A stretch of DNA of 64,000 nucleotides from Hydrogenovibrio sp. SC-1 (GCF_002848135.1 NZ_PKGB01000010.1:21021-85020); one strand, 5' to 3'. Positions 1-8,711 are shown, numbered from the stretch's first letter. Translations and numbers: made by a program. Notes: a model not told the origin generated them from the letters alone.

Positions 1-256
1 TGGATTGTGGTAGCACTCGTAAATTACCCGACATCCCTAAATGAATAATAATATGCCCTAACCGGGTTTCTAGTAGTAAATATTTAGCGCGTCGCCTGAT
101 CGATAAAATGACCAGGCCTGGTAGGATTTTGCTTAATTTTGAGTCAACTGGCCAGCGTAAACGTCCATTGCGAATTTGGATTGATTGAATGACTTGGCCT
201 TGCGTCTTGGATTCAATGCCCTTTTTGGTCGTTTCAACTTCGGGTAGTTCTGGCAT
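1..256 (-). CDS. mutM: Formamidopyrimidine-DNA glycosylase (Fpg/MutM), N-terminal part
   Basis: Reading the minus strand from the ATG at 256-254 gives 85 residues beginning MPELPEVETTKKGIE, the characteristic Fpg N-terminus. The Pro2 that acts as Schiff-base nucleophile and the Glu3 of the family are present. The frame stays open to the window edge, so the H2TH and zinc-finger C-terminal parts lie outside. Fpg excises 8-oxoguanine and ring-opened purines and cuts the abasic site. A GAAAGA stretch upstream of the ATG can serve as ribosome binding site. A CCAGGCCTGG palindrome lies inside the gene at 112-121, read as Pro-Gly-Leu. It is divergent from the small gene at 411. The identification is firm. 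Only the truncation limits it. Confidence 0.93.
   Translation of the reverse strand, partial: MPELPEVETTKKGIESKTQGQVIQSIQIRNGRLRWPVDSKLSKILPGLVILSIRRRAKYLLLETRLGHIIIHLGMSGNLRVLPQS
112..121. repeat. CCAGGCCTGG palindrome, copy 1 (in mutM)
   Basis: Perfect core with AAAATGA on the left and T-rich sequence on the right. It lies in the coding frame of mutM. Confidence 0.9.
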
Positions 257-410
257 GGTTCTTTCTTCTATTCTCGGTAGGGTTCTGTAGGGTGTCGTGA
301 TTTGCAATATTGTTGCCATTTTAAATTAAATTGCGATTTTTAGACAGATGGCCGATATAAAAATTAACAGAGACACAAAAAATAGAACCACAAACACAAG
401 GAGAAGCGTC

Positions 411-617
411 ATGAATACCAGTCCTTATTTTTTAGACAGTGATGAATCCGGTTATTGTGTTAAAAATGCGCAAGGTACCGTTGCCAGTTTCAAAATGATT
501 GACGATGCATTTGAAGCCATGCGCGATTTTCAAACCAAAACCTTCCCTGAAAACTGGGCAAAAATTCCACCTGCGATGCAAGCCGTTAAGCAGCGCTGCT
601 ACGGCCAATTACATTAG
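411..617 (+). CDS. Small unknown protein (68 aa)
   Basis: The frame is open from 348, but the ATG at 411 has a strong AAGGAG ribosome binding site at 398-403 with 7-nt spacing, so the short form is preferred. The 68-residue product starts MNTSPYFLDSDESGYC. It is soluble, with no signal peptide or membrane segment, and has aromatic and acidic residues, two cysteines and a short basic C-terminus. The segment GYCVKNAQGTVASFKMIDDAFEAM looks like a small beta-hairpin followed by a helix (only a reading, not a domain match). I do not recognise a family. It stands alone between mutM (divergent) and the diguanylate cyclase at 802, and no terminator is obvious after it. Confidence 0.6.
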   Translation: MNTSPYFLDSDESGYCVKNAQGTVASFKMIDDAFEAMRDFQTKTFPENWAKIPPAMQAVKQRCYGQLH

Positions 618-732
618 AGGGCGTTTGCCATCTTAACTACACTGGCCTGTTTTGAATGCGGGTCAGTGAATGGTTAAAAATGGAATAGACAGATGTTTTT
701 GATACAGATTTGGAAGTAAAAAATAAATTGAG

Positions 733-760
733 TTGTAGCGAATAAGAATTTGGTTATAAT
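733..760 (+). promoter_or_regulatory. Candidate sigma-70 promoter for the diguanylate cyclase at 802
   Basis: A perfect TATAAT at 755-760 is preceded by TTGTAG at 733-738 with 16-bp spacing. It ends 41 bp upstream of the start codon at 802. Confidence 0.55.
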
Positions 761-801
761 CGTTCTATGGTCAATCTGCAAACACGATATTTAGCAATTT
801 T

Positions 802-3477
802 ATGATTTCTCGCCTGTTCAAGTCTTGGTGCTTGCTCTGTATTTTGTTGTTCATGGCCGCCTCACCGGCTCAGGCAAAACATATCTCTGAACCCCATAAA
901 CCCATTCCCATTAATGTACAGTTTAATTGGCATCATCAATTTCAATATGCTGGTTTTTATGCGGCGCTCCAGCAAGGATATTACGCTGATTCTGGATTCG
1001 ATGTCACTTTAAAAACCTGGAAACCTGGCGTTAGGGTCTTGGATGAGGTGGTGTCAGGTCGGACAGACTTTGCGGTAGGGTATAGTTCTTTAGCGGTTGA
1101 TTATGCTAAAGGTGCCCCGATTCGACTGGTGATGAGTTCCTTTCAATACTCGCCAATGGTACTATTGTCTCACCAGCCCTTAGAGAATCTAGCTGACTTT
1201 TCTGGAAAAAAGGTGATGCATTTTGGCAATTTGCAAATCCAAACCTTATTGAATAAAGCAAAATTGAAAGTGTCAACGCCATTTATTGAGGTGCCATCTT
1301 CAGGGGATTTGAATGATTTCATAGATCATAAAGTGGACTTTTATGCCGCCTATATGACCAATGAACCCTATCGTCTCCAACAGCAAGGCGTTCCTTACTC
1401 AATTGTTGACCCCAAAGCCTTTGGTGTTCAGAGTTATGGAGATCTTGTCGTGACCTCTCGAAGCCTGGCGACCCAATCGCCAAAGGTTGTCGAAGCCTTT
1501 AGAAAAGCGACCATTCTAGGTTGGCAATATGCACTAGACCATCCTGAAGAAGTGGTGGATTTTTTAATTGAAAATTATCCGGTGGTGAAAACCCGTGAGG
1601 CCTTGATAGATGAAGCACAAAAAACCGAAGTGTATGTCAAATCAGGACAAGTGCCTATCGGTGAAGTCTCGCCTGAAAAATTAGTGGCAACCGTTGTTGA
1701 TGCGAAGGATGCGGGTTTTATCAGCCAAGAGCAGTATGAGAATCTAGACATTAATCGCTTTATTATTCGTCATCAGCCATTGTTGTTATCGGAAGATGAA
1801 TTGGCTTATATCCAAACCTATCCTGCAGTCACCATGGCAAATGATACCAATTGGGCTCCATTTGAGTTTATTGATGAGGAGGGGGTTTATCGAGGAATTG
1901 CCGCTGATTATATCAAGCTAATTTCAGAAAAAACCGGGCTGGAGTTTAAGCCTGCAACCAATGTGAGCTGGGATGAGCTGGTGCAGGCTACCGAGCAAGG
2001 ACACTATGATATTTATTCTGCGGCGGTGGCTACACCTGAACGATTGGGCTATATGCGTTTCACTAAGCCTTACTTGTCTTTTCCAATGGTGTTATTGGGG
2101 GCGGAGAATCTGTCGGCCGTTTCAGGGTATGATCAGTTGTTGGGCGAAACGATTGCCGTCGTTGAAGGTTATTGGTCAGAAGAGTTTTTAAGGCAAAATT
2201 ATCCAGACATTCAACTGTTACCAGTCGATTCGGTGAAACAGGGTATTGAGGCGGTGATAGAGGGCCGTGCTAAAGCCTATTCCGGTAATTTAGGCGCGAT
2301 TAATTATACGATTAATCAGTATGGACTAACGGGCGTTCATATTATTGGCCATTCGTCTTATCGTTTTGAGTTAGCCATCGGGGTTCAACAAAATAATCCG
2401 GTATTATTCAGTATCTTACAAAAAGCACTAGATTCCATTTCAGAGTCGGAGCGTAGAGCCATCTTTAATCGCTGGATTCAACTCAATATGGTGCGCCATT
2501 TAGATAAAAAAGAGCTGTTTCAAATAGGTGTGGGTGTGTTAACGGCGTTATTGTTGATGCTAGCCATTATTTTTATTTTTCGCTATCAAAAGAATCAGCG
2601 TCAAACCTATATTAATCAAATTCACGAACTCACCTATGCCACCTTGATTGATGCCAAGACCTTTGCATTAATCTGGGTCAGTGATGCCTATTGTGGCTTG
2701 ACTGGTTATTCCAAAAAAGAGTTATTGGGACGAGATTATACGTCATTAGCGACACAGAAATTAACCGCAGATGCGCTGGAACACATAAAAAAACAAGTCT
2801 TTTCTGGTCAGGCTTGGGAAGGGGAAATGGAAGGCCGTGCCAAGGATCATTCGACCTATGCCGTCAAACTGACGCTGTCACCGGTTAAGGATATTTGGGG
2901 CAATATTCATAAAATCTGGGCGACCAGGGTGAATATTACCGATCGTAAGCGCATTGAACAATTGGTCATTACTGATGAATTGACGAACCTTTATAACCGA
3001 CGGTATTTTAATCAAATTTTTGCGCAAGAAATTAATCGGGCCAAACGCAATGGAGACCCCTTGTCGATTGCGATGATTGATATCGATTACTTTAAAAAGA
3101 TTAATGATACCTATGGCCATCAAAAAGGGGACGAGGTGCTTCAACAGGTCGCGGCTGTTTTAGAGAGTCACTTTAATCGAGCCTCAGATTTTGTGTTTAG
3201 AATGGGAGGAGAAGAGTTTTGGATTTTGAGCGAGTTTAAAACAGAGCAAGCTTTCCAAGCCTATTTAGAAGAGCTTCGAGTGCGCATTATGGCATTAGAT
3301 ATTAAGAATAAGGCATCCGACTTTGAGGTCATGACTTTATCAATTGGCGCAGCATTTGTTTCTGCATCCGCGCTAACCGATTCCGAAAAGCTATACTTTG
3401 AAGTGGATAATGCCTTGTATCAAGCAAAACAAAAGGGGCGGAATCAAGTTGTCTTTAATCACGAAGTGAATCAGTGA
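802..3477 (+). CDS. Membrane diguanylate cyclase with two periplasmic solute-binding domains (NMT1-SBP3-TM-PAS-GGDEF)
   Basis: The 891-residue protein has, in order: a signal peptide (about 1-25, ending AQA); an NMT1/THI5-like binding domain (about 33-320); a family-3 solute-binding domain (about 335-560, with GRAKAYSGNLGA); one membrane segment (about 573-596); a PAS domain (about 605-715); and a GGDEF domain (about 720-885). The active-site loop is GGEEF near residue 801. RASD five residues before it matches the RxxD inhibitory site, so it should be an active, product-inhibited diguanylate cyclase. The tandem binding domains suggest that periplasmic ligands, perhaps amino acid- or pyrimidine-like, set c-di-GMP output. 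That is inference. It is transcribed alone from the promoter at 733-760, and its 3' end meets the convergent rpmB-rpmG terminator. Confidence 0.88.
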   Translation: MISRLFKSWCLLCILLFMAASPAQAKHISEPHKPIPINVQFNWHHQFQYAGFYAALQQGYYADSGFDVTLKTWKPGVRVLDEVVSGRTDFAVGYSSLAVDYAKGAPIRLVMSSFQYSPMVLLSHQPLENLADFSGKKVMHFGNLQIQTLLNKAKLKVSTPFIEVPSSGDLNDFIDHKVDFYAAYMTNEPYRLQQQGVPYSIVDPKAFGVQSYGDLVVTSRSLATQSPKVVEAFRKATILGWQYALDHPEEVVDFLIENYPVVKTREALIDEAQKTEVYVKSGQVPIGEVSPEKLVATVVDAKDAGFISQEQYENLDINRFIIRHQPLLLSEDELAYIQTYPAVTMANDTNWAPFEFIDEEGVYRGIAADYIKLISEKTGLEFKPATNVSWDELVQATEQGHYDIYSAAVATPERLGYMRFTKPYLSFPMVLLGAENLSAVSGYDQLLGETIAVVEGYWSEEFLRQNYPDIQLLPVDSVKQGIEAVIEGRAKAYSGNLGAINYTINQYGLTGVHIIGHSSYRFELAIGVQQNNPVLFSILQKALDSISESERRAIFNRWIQLNMVRHLDKKELFQIGVGVLTALLLMLAIIFIFRYQKNQRQTYINQIHELTYATLIDAKTFALIWVSDAYCGLTGYSKKELLGRDYTSLATQKLTADALEHIKKQVFSGQAWEGEMEGRAKDHSTYAVKLTLSPVKDIWGNIHKIWATRVNITDRKRIEQLVITDELTNLYNRRYFNQIFAQEINRAKRNGDPLSIAMIDIDYFKKINDTYGHQKGDEVLQQVAAVLESHFNRASDFVFRMGGEEFWILSEFKTEQAFQAYLEELRVRIMALDIKNKASDFEVMTLSIGAAFVSASALTDSEKLYFEVDNALYQAKQKGRNQVVFNHEVNQ

Positions 3478-3519
3478 AGCTACCCGAATACTGATAGGAG
3501 AAGCTAAGTTTTTGCAGGC

Positions 3520-3549
3520 ATAAAAAAACCCAGCCTTGTGAGCTGGGTT
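3520..3549 (-). terminator. Rho-independent terminator of rpmB-rpmG
   Basis: AACCCAGC at 3527-3534 pairs with GCTGGGTT at 3542-3549 around a 7-nt loop. Read on the minus strand the stem is followed by a run of T, so it terminates the ribosomal protein operon. Confidence 0.85.
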
Positions 3550-3585
3550 AGATTAAATGGGTTTGGGTAAAACCGATTTAATGAC

Positions 3586-3738
3586 TTACTTGATTTTTGC
3601 TTCTTTAAAGAGAACATGTTTACGCAAAACGGGATCATATTTTTTGATCTCAAATTTGCCAGCCATGTTACGCTTATTTTTATCCGTAGTATAAAAATAA
3701 GCGCTTTCTGTCGATTGAAGTTTAATTTTATCGCGCAT
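3586..3738 (-). CDS. rpmG: 50S ribosomal protein L33
   Basis: The minus strand from the ATG at 3738 encodes 50 residues, [20 protein letters not shown] onward, ending in [11 protein letters not shown]. This is the full usual length of L33. No cysteine is present, so it is the zinc-independent form of the protein. A GGAG-containing ribosome binding site lies just upstream. It follows rpmB by 11 bp in the same transcript and is followed by the terminator at 3520-3549. The rpmB-rpmG pair next to radC and coaBC is the standard gammaproteobacterial arrangement. It was located by direct translation because it is too short for a long-ORF search. Confidence 0.96.
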   Translation of the reverse strand: MRDKIKLQSTESAYFYTTDKNKRNMAGKFEIKKYDPVLRKHVLFKEAKIK

Positions 3739-3749
3739 GTCGGGCTCCC

Positions 3750-3986
3750 TTAAACTTTCTCACCACGTGCGCGCATTTCTGCTAACACGGACTCAATTCC
3801 GTTCTTATCAATAATACGCATACCTGAAGTAGAAAGACGTAGTTTGACAAAACGGTTCTCATTTTCAACCCAAAAACGATGTGTTTGTAGATTAGGCTCA
3901 AAACGACGACGAGTCTTACGATGAGAGTGGGAAACATTGTTACCGACAACAGGTTTTTTTCCTGTTACTTGGCAAATTTTAGACAT
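3750..3986 (-). CDS. rpmB: 50S ribosomal protein L28
   Basis: The 78-residue product begins [20 protein letters not shown] and ends RARGEKV, closely matching the length and sequence pattern of the enterobacterial L28. Only one cysteine is present, so the zinc-ribbon type with paired CxxC is excluded. It is the first gene of the rpmB-rpmG transcript. A good promoter lies upstream on the minus strand at 4121-4149. L28 is a late-assembling large-subunit protein. Nothing is unusual in the gene itself. Confidence 0.97.
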   Translation of the reverse strand: MSKICQVTGKKPVVGNNVSHSHRKTRRRFEPNLQTHRFWVENENRFVKLRLSTSGMRIIDKNGIESVLAEMRARGEKV

Positions 3987-4067
3987 TTCTCAATTCCTCT
4001 CAAAAAAGTGAGTTTTAACACTCACGCACATTAAAAATATTCGAATATTTCTATGTTAAAACGACCC

Positions 4068-4095
4068 CCAATAACCAGCGTGAAACCGTTATTGG
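4068..4095. repeat. 8-bp inverted repeat in the rpmB leader
   Basis: CCAATAAC at 4068-4075 and GTTATTGG at 4088-4095 form a perfect inverted repeat with a 12-bp spacer between the rpmB promoter and its start codon. It could be a leader hairpin or an operator. No function is shown. Confidence 0.4.
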
Positions 4096-4120
4096 CAATC
4101 CGTAAAAAACAAGAAGCGAG

Positions 4121-4149
4121 ATTATGCCTAAAACTGACTTAAAAAGCAA
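4121..4149 (-). promoter_or_regulatory. rpmB: Promoter of rpmB-rpmG
   Basis: On the minus strand TTGCTT (4149-4144) and CATAAT (4126-4121) are separated by exactly 17 bp. The sequence after the -10 box is GC-richer. It lies between radC-DUF1461 and rpmB. Confidence 0.6.
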
Positions 4150-4173
4150 GTTTATTGTCAAGACAGTTTTAGG
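4127..4173. repeat. Long imperfect inverted repeat around the rpmB promoter
   Basis: CCTAAAACTG at 4127-4136 and CAGTTTTAGG at 4164-4173 are perfect complements. Beyond an A-A mismatch the stem continues with CTT/AAG, giving 13 pairs. The arms enclose the rpmB -35 box, and the right-hand arm includes the stop codon of the DUF1461 gene. It may terminate the radC transcript or modulate rpmB. Confidence 0.6.
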
Positions 4174-4879
4174 GGGCTTGTCTTTGGTAAACGCGTTGTA
4201 ATAACTGGTGAATGAGGATAAAAAAGCCTGTGGTCACAGTCATCAGACTGATAAAAATATAGCCAAACAGGTCAGGAGCTTTCATCATGGTACTCATCAG
4301 TGATTCCTGATAATAAAAAAACCACTGATGTTGTTCAGGAAAAATCCATATATGTAGTTGATAAAATACGGTTTCGGGTCCCCAAATTAATAGCGGAATC
4401 ATCAGTGCCAGTGCGCCCAAAGCCCCAGAAGTGAGTAGTTGCCTGCTAGCAGGATAGCGCCGTCGATAAATCAGAAAGCCAGTCCAGAACAGCCAAATAA
4501 TCAAACCATAGAGTGCGGCTTTCTGCAAAATGGAAATAAGATGAGAGACATCTTTTAAGTGAATAATTTCAGCCGGACGTAATAAGGCAACACGGTACTG
4601 TGACGTTTCGTAGGTGAGATTTTCTAGCCCTTTTCCTTGGTGATGAATGGCTTTAACGATGTCTGCAAACAACTGATAGCGTGTTTCCGATGAGGTTTCT
4701 TCAAACCCTTTTCGATACAGGTTCAGAGGAGCATAACGATCAATGTGGTCGCCAATCCCGGCATAGTCATGCCAAACTGGGTAGCCAAAATTAACTTGTG
4801 CCAGTGTTAGCCAACTGCCCCAAAAGCATAGCAATAAAGTCAGCCAAGTCCATAGCATGCGTTGAATGATTGAAAGCAT
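4169..4879 (-). CDS. DUF1461-type integral membrane protein
   Basis: The 236-residue protein has an N-terminal membrane segment (about 8-28) and three more hydrophobic segments in the C-terminal half (about 120-140, 150-167 and 205-230). Between them is a non-membrane domain. The motif HLKDVSHL just before the second segment and the C-terminal YQESLMSTMMKAPDLFGYI pattern resemble the DUF1461/TIGR01906 family, whose function is unknown. Its start overlaps the radC stop by one base (TAATG), so the two are translationally coupled on the minus strand. The assignment is by pattern only and the role is open. Confidence 0.7.
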   Translation of the reverse strand: MLSIIQRMLWTWLTLLLCFWGSWLTLAQVNFGYPVWHDYAGIGDHIDRYAPLNLYRKGFEETSSETRYQLFADIVKAIHHQGKGLENLTYETSQYRVALLRPAEIIHLKDVSHLISILQKAALYGLIIWLFWTGFLIYRRRYPASRQLLTSGALGALALMIPLLIWGPETVFYQLHIWIFPEQHQWFFYYQESLMSTMMKAPDLFGYIFISLMTVTTGFFILIHQLLQRVYQRQAP

Positions 4880-5559
4880 TAGGACATAACTCCCAATTGT
4901 GCCAGCGAGACCCAGCGACCATGATCGCCCAAAATAATATGATCCAAACAGCGCACTTCGACTAATGATAAGGCTTGTTGTAATTGTTGGGTTAAGCGTT
5001 TATCGGCTTCACTCGGGGTTGGATCGCCGGAAGGGTGGTTATGTGCCAGAATCACGGCAGCGGCTTGATGTTCCAACGCACAAATAACTACTTCTCGAGC
5101 ATGAACGGATGCCTGATTGAGGGTGCCAGTAAAAAGTGGTTTAAACTGTATAAAGTGATGCTGCTGATCTAATAAGATCATGCCAAAGATTTCGCGATTT
5201 TGGTTGCCCAGGTGGTGCTGTAACAGTCGTGCCACAGCTTCCGGCTGAGTCATGGCATCCCCTTTGGTGAGGCCGGATTCAAAATGACGACGTGACATTT
5301 CCAGCACTGCGCGCAGTTGTACATATTTGGCCTGCCCTAAGCCCTTGGCGCTGCAAAATTCGGCTTCATCACTGGTTAATAACTGATGCAAACTGCCAAA
5401 ATGATCTAATAAGTCTTGGGACAGTTCTACTGCGCTTTTGCCTTTAACGCCCACCCGTAAAAAGATGGCGAGTAATTCAGCATCAGAAAGCTGTTCAGCA
5501 CCATAACGAAGCAGTTTTTCACGGGGGCGGTCATTTTCATGCCAGTCGGTAATTGCCAT
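4879..5559 (-). CDS. radC: RadC-family JAB/MPN-domain protein
   Basis: The 226-residue protein has the UPF0758 architecture. An N-terminal helix-hairpin-helix region (about 1-75, with [15 protein letters not shown]) is followed by a JAB1/MPN metalloprotease-like domain. The JAMM metal motif [14 protein letters not shown] is intact near residue 174. The family was once linked to DNA repair, but its biochemical role is not established. It starts at the ATG at 5559, 59 bp from the divergent thioesterase gene. The radC-coaBC neighbourhood is conserved in gammaproteobacteria, although here a thioesterase gene is placed between them. DUF1461 follows in an overlapping arrangement. Confidence 0.92.
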   Translation of the reverse strand: MAITDWHENDRPREKLLRYGAEQLSDAELLAIFLRVGVKGKSAVELSQDLLDHFGSLHQLLTSDEAEFCSAKGLGQAKYVQLRAVLEMSRRHFESGLTKGDAMTQPEAVARLLQHHLGNQNREIFGMILLDQQHHFIQFKPLFTGTLNQASVHAREVVICALEHQAAAVILAHNHPSGDPTPSEADKRLTQQLQQALSLVEVRCLDHIILGDHGRWVSLAQLGVMS

Positions 5560-5618
5560 GTTTTTGCGCTTTTTTGATAAGATAAGCGCTATCTTAAGTC
5601 AAAGAGGAAAGTCAGGCA

Positions 5619-6005
5619 ATGTTTGAGCTTGAAATGCGGGTTCGAGACTATGAATGCGATATGCAAGGGGTGGTGAATAATGCGGTTTACCAAAACTATT
5701 TGGAGCATGCCCGGCACGAGTTTTTATTAGCGAATGGCATTCACTTTGCCGAAGTGACCGCGCGTGGCATTCACTTAATGGTGGCTCGTGCAGAATTAGA
5801 CTACAAGGCTGCATTAAAAGCTAATGATGCGTTTTTAGTCCGTGTCAAGTTAGTTGCTGAAGGGCGAAGTAAGGTGGCTTTTTTTCAGGATATTATTCGC
5901 GAAGATGACACTCATGTTCTGGGTGCAAAAATTATTGGGGTAACGGTGAAAAATGGTCGCCCCGTTCGATTGTTAGAGGAACTCGTTAGGTTGGCTTCGT
6001 CATGA
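5619..6005 (+). CDS. Hotdog-fold acyl-CoA thioesterase (YbgC/4HBT type)
   Basis: The 128-residue protein is the size of single-domain hotdog thioesterases. The segment RDYECDMQGVVNNAVYQNYL carries the family pattern D-x-x-G-V-V-x-N-x-x-Y-x-x-Y, with the aspartate expected to act in thioester hydrolysis. The substrate cannot be read from the sequence. GAGGAAAG upstream of the ATG at 5619 is a good ribosome binding site. The stop overlaps the coaBC start by 4 bases (ATGA), so the two genes are co-translated. It is divergent from radC. A link to CoA metabolism through coaBC is plausible but only contextual. Confidence 0.85.
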   Translation: MFELEMRVRDYECDMQGVVNNAVYQNYLEHARHEFLLANGIHFAEVTARGIHLMVARAELDYKAALKANDAFLVRVKLVAEGRSKVAFFQDIIREDDTHVLGAKIIGVTVKNGRPVRLLEELVRLASS

Positions 6006-7213
6006 ATATTGTACTGGGTGTTACGGGCGGTATTGCAGCCTATAAGTCTTTAGAGTTGGTTCGTTTATGCCGTAAGGCTGGGCACGAAGTCCAGGTGGTT
6101 ATGACCTCAGGGGCTAAGCAGTTTATTCAACCTTTATCTTTTCAAGCGCTTTCTGGGCGCCCAGTTCGGGATCAGCTATTTGATGCTAACCAAGAAGCTG
6201 GAATGGGGCATATTGAGTTAGCGAGATGGGCCGATAGGGTGGTGATTGCGCCCTGTTCTGCAGAAACCTTAGCCAAACTGAGAATGGGGCGAGCGGATGA
6301 TTTATTGACCACACTTTGTCTGGCGACGGATCGGCCGATTTTCCTTGCACCGGCCATGAACCAACAAATGTGGGCCAATCCAGCAACGCAAGAAAATGTG
6401 TCGGTTCTACAATTGCGCGGGATGGAGGTCATGGCACCAGCCGTCGGAACTCAAGCATGTGGAGAAGAGGGGGCAGGGCGAATGCCTGAACCGGTTGGCA
6501 TCTTAAACCGACTTACTGAATTGGCCGATCAAACTGAAAAAAATAACCAGGCCTGGTCAAATTTAACCGAATTTTGGCAAGGAAAACGGCTGTTAATTAC
6601 CGCTGGTCCGACTTATGAAGATATTGATCCTGTACGGTTTATTGGTAACCGCAGTTCCGGCAAAATGGGCTTTGCATTGGCTGAAGTGGCGAATCAACTG
6701 GGGGCGAACGTTACTTTAATAGCCGGTCCCGTTGCGTTAGTTGCTTCTGAAGGCATTCACCGGATCAATGTGCGAAGCGCTCAACAGATGTTTGACGCGG
6801 TTCAGTCTCACTATGCGGTGCAAGACGTGTTTATCAGTGCGGCGGCCGTCGCCGACTTTCGTCCCCAGCAACAGGCTAATCATAAACTTAAAAAATCACC
6901 TGAAGTGTCCGATATGACACTGACACTAGTGAAAAACCCTGATATTGTCGCTTGGGTTGCGCAACAGTCGAATAAGCCATTTGTGGTTGGTTTTGCTGCC
7001 GAGACGCAACAATTAATCGAAGCGGCTCAACATAAACGTCAGGCTAAAAACCTAGATTTGATTTGTGCGAACCTCGTTGGAGACGGCGTTGGTTTTGACC
7101 AATCCGAGAATGCCTTGACTTTGATTTCAGCCCATCACCAAAAGCCTCTTGCGGCTTCCAGTAAATCCCATCAAGCGCGTCAGGTTTTGGAGAGGATCCA
7201 AGAGCTGGCTTAA
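6002..7213 (+). CDS. coaBC: Bifunctional phosphopantothenoylcysteine decarboxylase / phosphopantothenate-cysteine ligase
   Basis: The 403-residue enzyme carries the two CoA-biosynthesis steps from 4'-phosphopantothenate to 4'-phosphopantetheine. The N-terminal CoaC domain (about 1-185) has the FMN-binding GVTGGIAAYKS, the PAMNQQMW motif and the active-site cysteine motif ACGEEGAGRM. The C-terminal CoaB domain (about 190-400) has ITAGPTYEDIDPVRFIGNRS, and the KLKK motif near residue 297. It overlaps the thioesterase gene upstream. In related bacteria dut follows directly, but here a 5.5-kb betaine transport block intervenes. A CCAGGCCTGG copy at 6547 lies in the linker between the domains. Confidence 0.96.
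   Translation: MNIVLGVTGGIAAYKSLELVRLCRKAGHEVQVVMTSGAKQFIQPLSFQALSGRPVRDQLFDANQEAGMGHIELARWADRVVIAPCSAETLAKLRMGRADDLLTTLCLATDRPIFLAPAMNQQMWANPATQENVSVLQLRGMEVMAPAVGTQACGEEGAGRMPEPVGILNRLTELADQTEKNNQAWSNLTEFWQGKRLLITAGPTYEDIDPVRFIGNRSSGKMGFALAEVANQLGANVTLIAGPVALVASEGIHRINVRSAQQMFDAVQSHYAVQDVFISAAAVADFRPQQQANHKLKKSPEVSDMTLTLVKNPDIVAWVAQQSNKPFVVGFAAETQQLIEAAQHKRQAKNLDLICANLVGDGVGFDQSENALTLISAHHQKPLAASSKSHQARQVLERIQELA
6547..6556. repeat. CCAGGCCTGG palindrome, copy 2 (in coaBC)
   Basis: Perfect core flanked by AAATAA on the left and TCAAATTT on the right. It is read as Gln-Ala-Trp in the CoaC-CoaB linker. Confidence 0.9.
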
Positions 7214-7439
7214 TGGTCGTTGAACCAATCGCGCTCGAGTCGCCTTGAAATGGTCTTTTTAAAATGTTACGGTTAAATAATGCATTTAAGGTCTGTGGTG
7301 CGTAACCCTGCTTTCTATTGCAATCAATTCAATAATGACAGCACGCAGGTGCTGGTGTCTTTAATCACGAATTAACCTCTGGAGCTCAACTTAAACTAGG
7401 CATATTCAGTCTGTTAGGTTGCGATACGATTTTAAAACC

Positions 7440-8624
7440 ATGTCCAAAAAAATAAAATTAGAAGCAAAAGGACTTTATAAAGTCTTTGGGCCTCATCCAC
7501 AAAAAGTGTTGCCACTCATTGAACGAGGGGATTCTAAATCACAAATTTTCGCTCAAACGGAACATACGCTCGGCGTAAATCGGGTTAGTTTAGAAGTGTA
7601 TGAGGGTGAGATTTTTGTCATTATGGGGTTGTCCGGGTCAGGAAAATCCACCCTCGTCAGACTGTTTAATCGTCTAATCGAACCGACCTTAGGGGAGGTT
7701 TATATTGATGGCGAAAGTATTACCCAAATGACGCCCAAAGCATTAAGAGCGGTTCGTCGAAAGAAAATTTCGATGGTTTTTCAGTCTTTTGCATTAATGC
7801 CGCATCTGACCGTTTTGGAAAATACCGCTTTTGGTCTGCTATTGGATGGCGTTGATAAAGATACAGCGGCGCGCAAAGCCCAAGCCGCTTTGGATCAGGT
7901 TGGCCTTTCCACGCAAGGAGATTTATTTCCGTCAGCCTTATCGGGCGGTATGCAACAACGCGTTGGGATTGCGCGTGCCTTGGCAACCGGCTCAGAACTC
8001 ATGTTAATGGATGAGGCCTTCTCGGCACTGGATCCGATTATTCGTAGTGAAATGCAAGATGAATTGCTGAAGTTGCAGCAAAAAAGTCGTCATACCATTA
8101 TTTTTATTTCTCACGATTTGGATGAGGCTATGCGCATTGGCGATCGAATTGCCATTATGCAAGATGGTGATGTGATTCAGGTCGATACGCCAGAAGCCAT
8201 TTTGAAACACCCTGCTAATGAGTATGTTGCCTCTTTTTTTAAAGGGGTTTCGGTTGGTAAAGTTTTAAAAGTGGGGTATTTAGCGCAAACGCCTGACTGT
8301 TTATTAACGGGGGTCGATAAACGAACGCCAGAAACGGTCATAGAAGACTTTGTCGCATCGAAACAACCGTATGGTGTTTGCTTGGACTCTGCCGATGGTT
8401 ATCAGGGCGTCATCAGTCAACAGGCATTATCAACAGAGATGCCCTCTCATTTATCAGACAGTTACCTTAAACACATTGAACCATTATCGGCAGGTGACTT
8501 GGTCAATGATATTTTGGAGAAGGTAGCCAAGGCCGAATGTCCTCTTCCTGTGATCGACAACAATCAACAATTTTGTGGTGTGATTAGCCAATCTAATTTG
8601 CTTTTGGCCTTGGATAACGCATAA
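7440..8624 (+). CDS. proV: Glycine betaine/proline ABC transporter, ATP-binding subunit
   Basis: The frame is open from a TTG at 7419, but the ATG at 7440 gives MSKKIKLEAKGLYKVFG, the usual ProV/OpuAA N-terminus, so 7440 is chosen; no strong ribosome binding site decides it. The 394-residue protein has Walker A GLSGSGKST, signature LSGGMQQRVGIARA, and Walker B LMLMDEAFSALDP. A C-terminal region (about 270-394) has two CBS-like repeats, which in OpuA-type proteins sense ionic strength. It heads proV-proW-proX and should power osmoprotectant uptake across the inner membrane. The 226-bp gap upstream (7214-7439) holds no other gene and no promoter I would defend. Confidence 0.93.
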   Translation: MSKKIKLEAKGLYKVFGPHPQKVLPLIERGDSKSQIFAQTEHTLGVNRVSLEVYEGEIFVIMGLSGSGKSTLVRLFNRLIEPTLGEVYIDGESITQMTPKALRAVRRKKISMVFQSFALMPHLTVLENTAFGLLLDGVDKDTAARKAQAALDQVGLSTQGDLFPSALSGGMQQRVGIARALATGSELMLMDEAFSALDPIIRSEMQDELLKLQQKSRHTIIFISHDLDEAMRIGDRIAIMQDGDVIQVDTPEAILKHPANEYVASFFKGVSVGKVLKVGYLAQTPDCLLTGVDKRTPETVIEDFVASKQPYGVCLDSADGYQGVISQQALSTEMPSHLSDSYLKHIEPLSAGDLVNDILEKVAKAECPLPVIDNNQQFCGVISQSNLLLALDNA

Positions 8625-8711
8625 CGACAACCGATAAAGCGCCCCCATTTTTGTCTTTTAGTTACTAGCTTGATGCTAAAAGGCATATAGGACTGACAAA
8701 GGAAATAATAT

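Noticed and set aside
348..410. Longer N-terminus of the small gene at 411
   Set aside because: The ATG at 348 lacks a ribosome binding site and the added residues are polar and low-complexity, while the ATG at 411 has AAGGAG.
7419..7439. TTG start for proV at 7419
   Set aside because: The seven extra residues do not match ProV N-termini, and no ribosome binding site at proper spacing supports the TTG.
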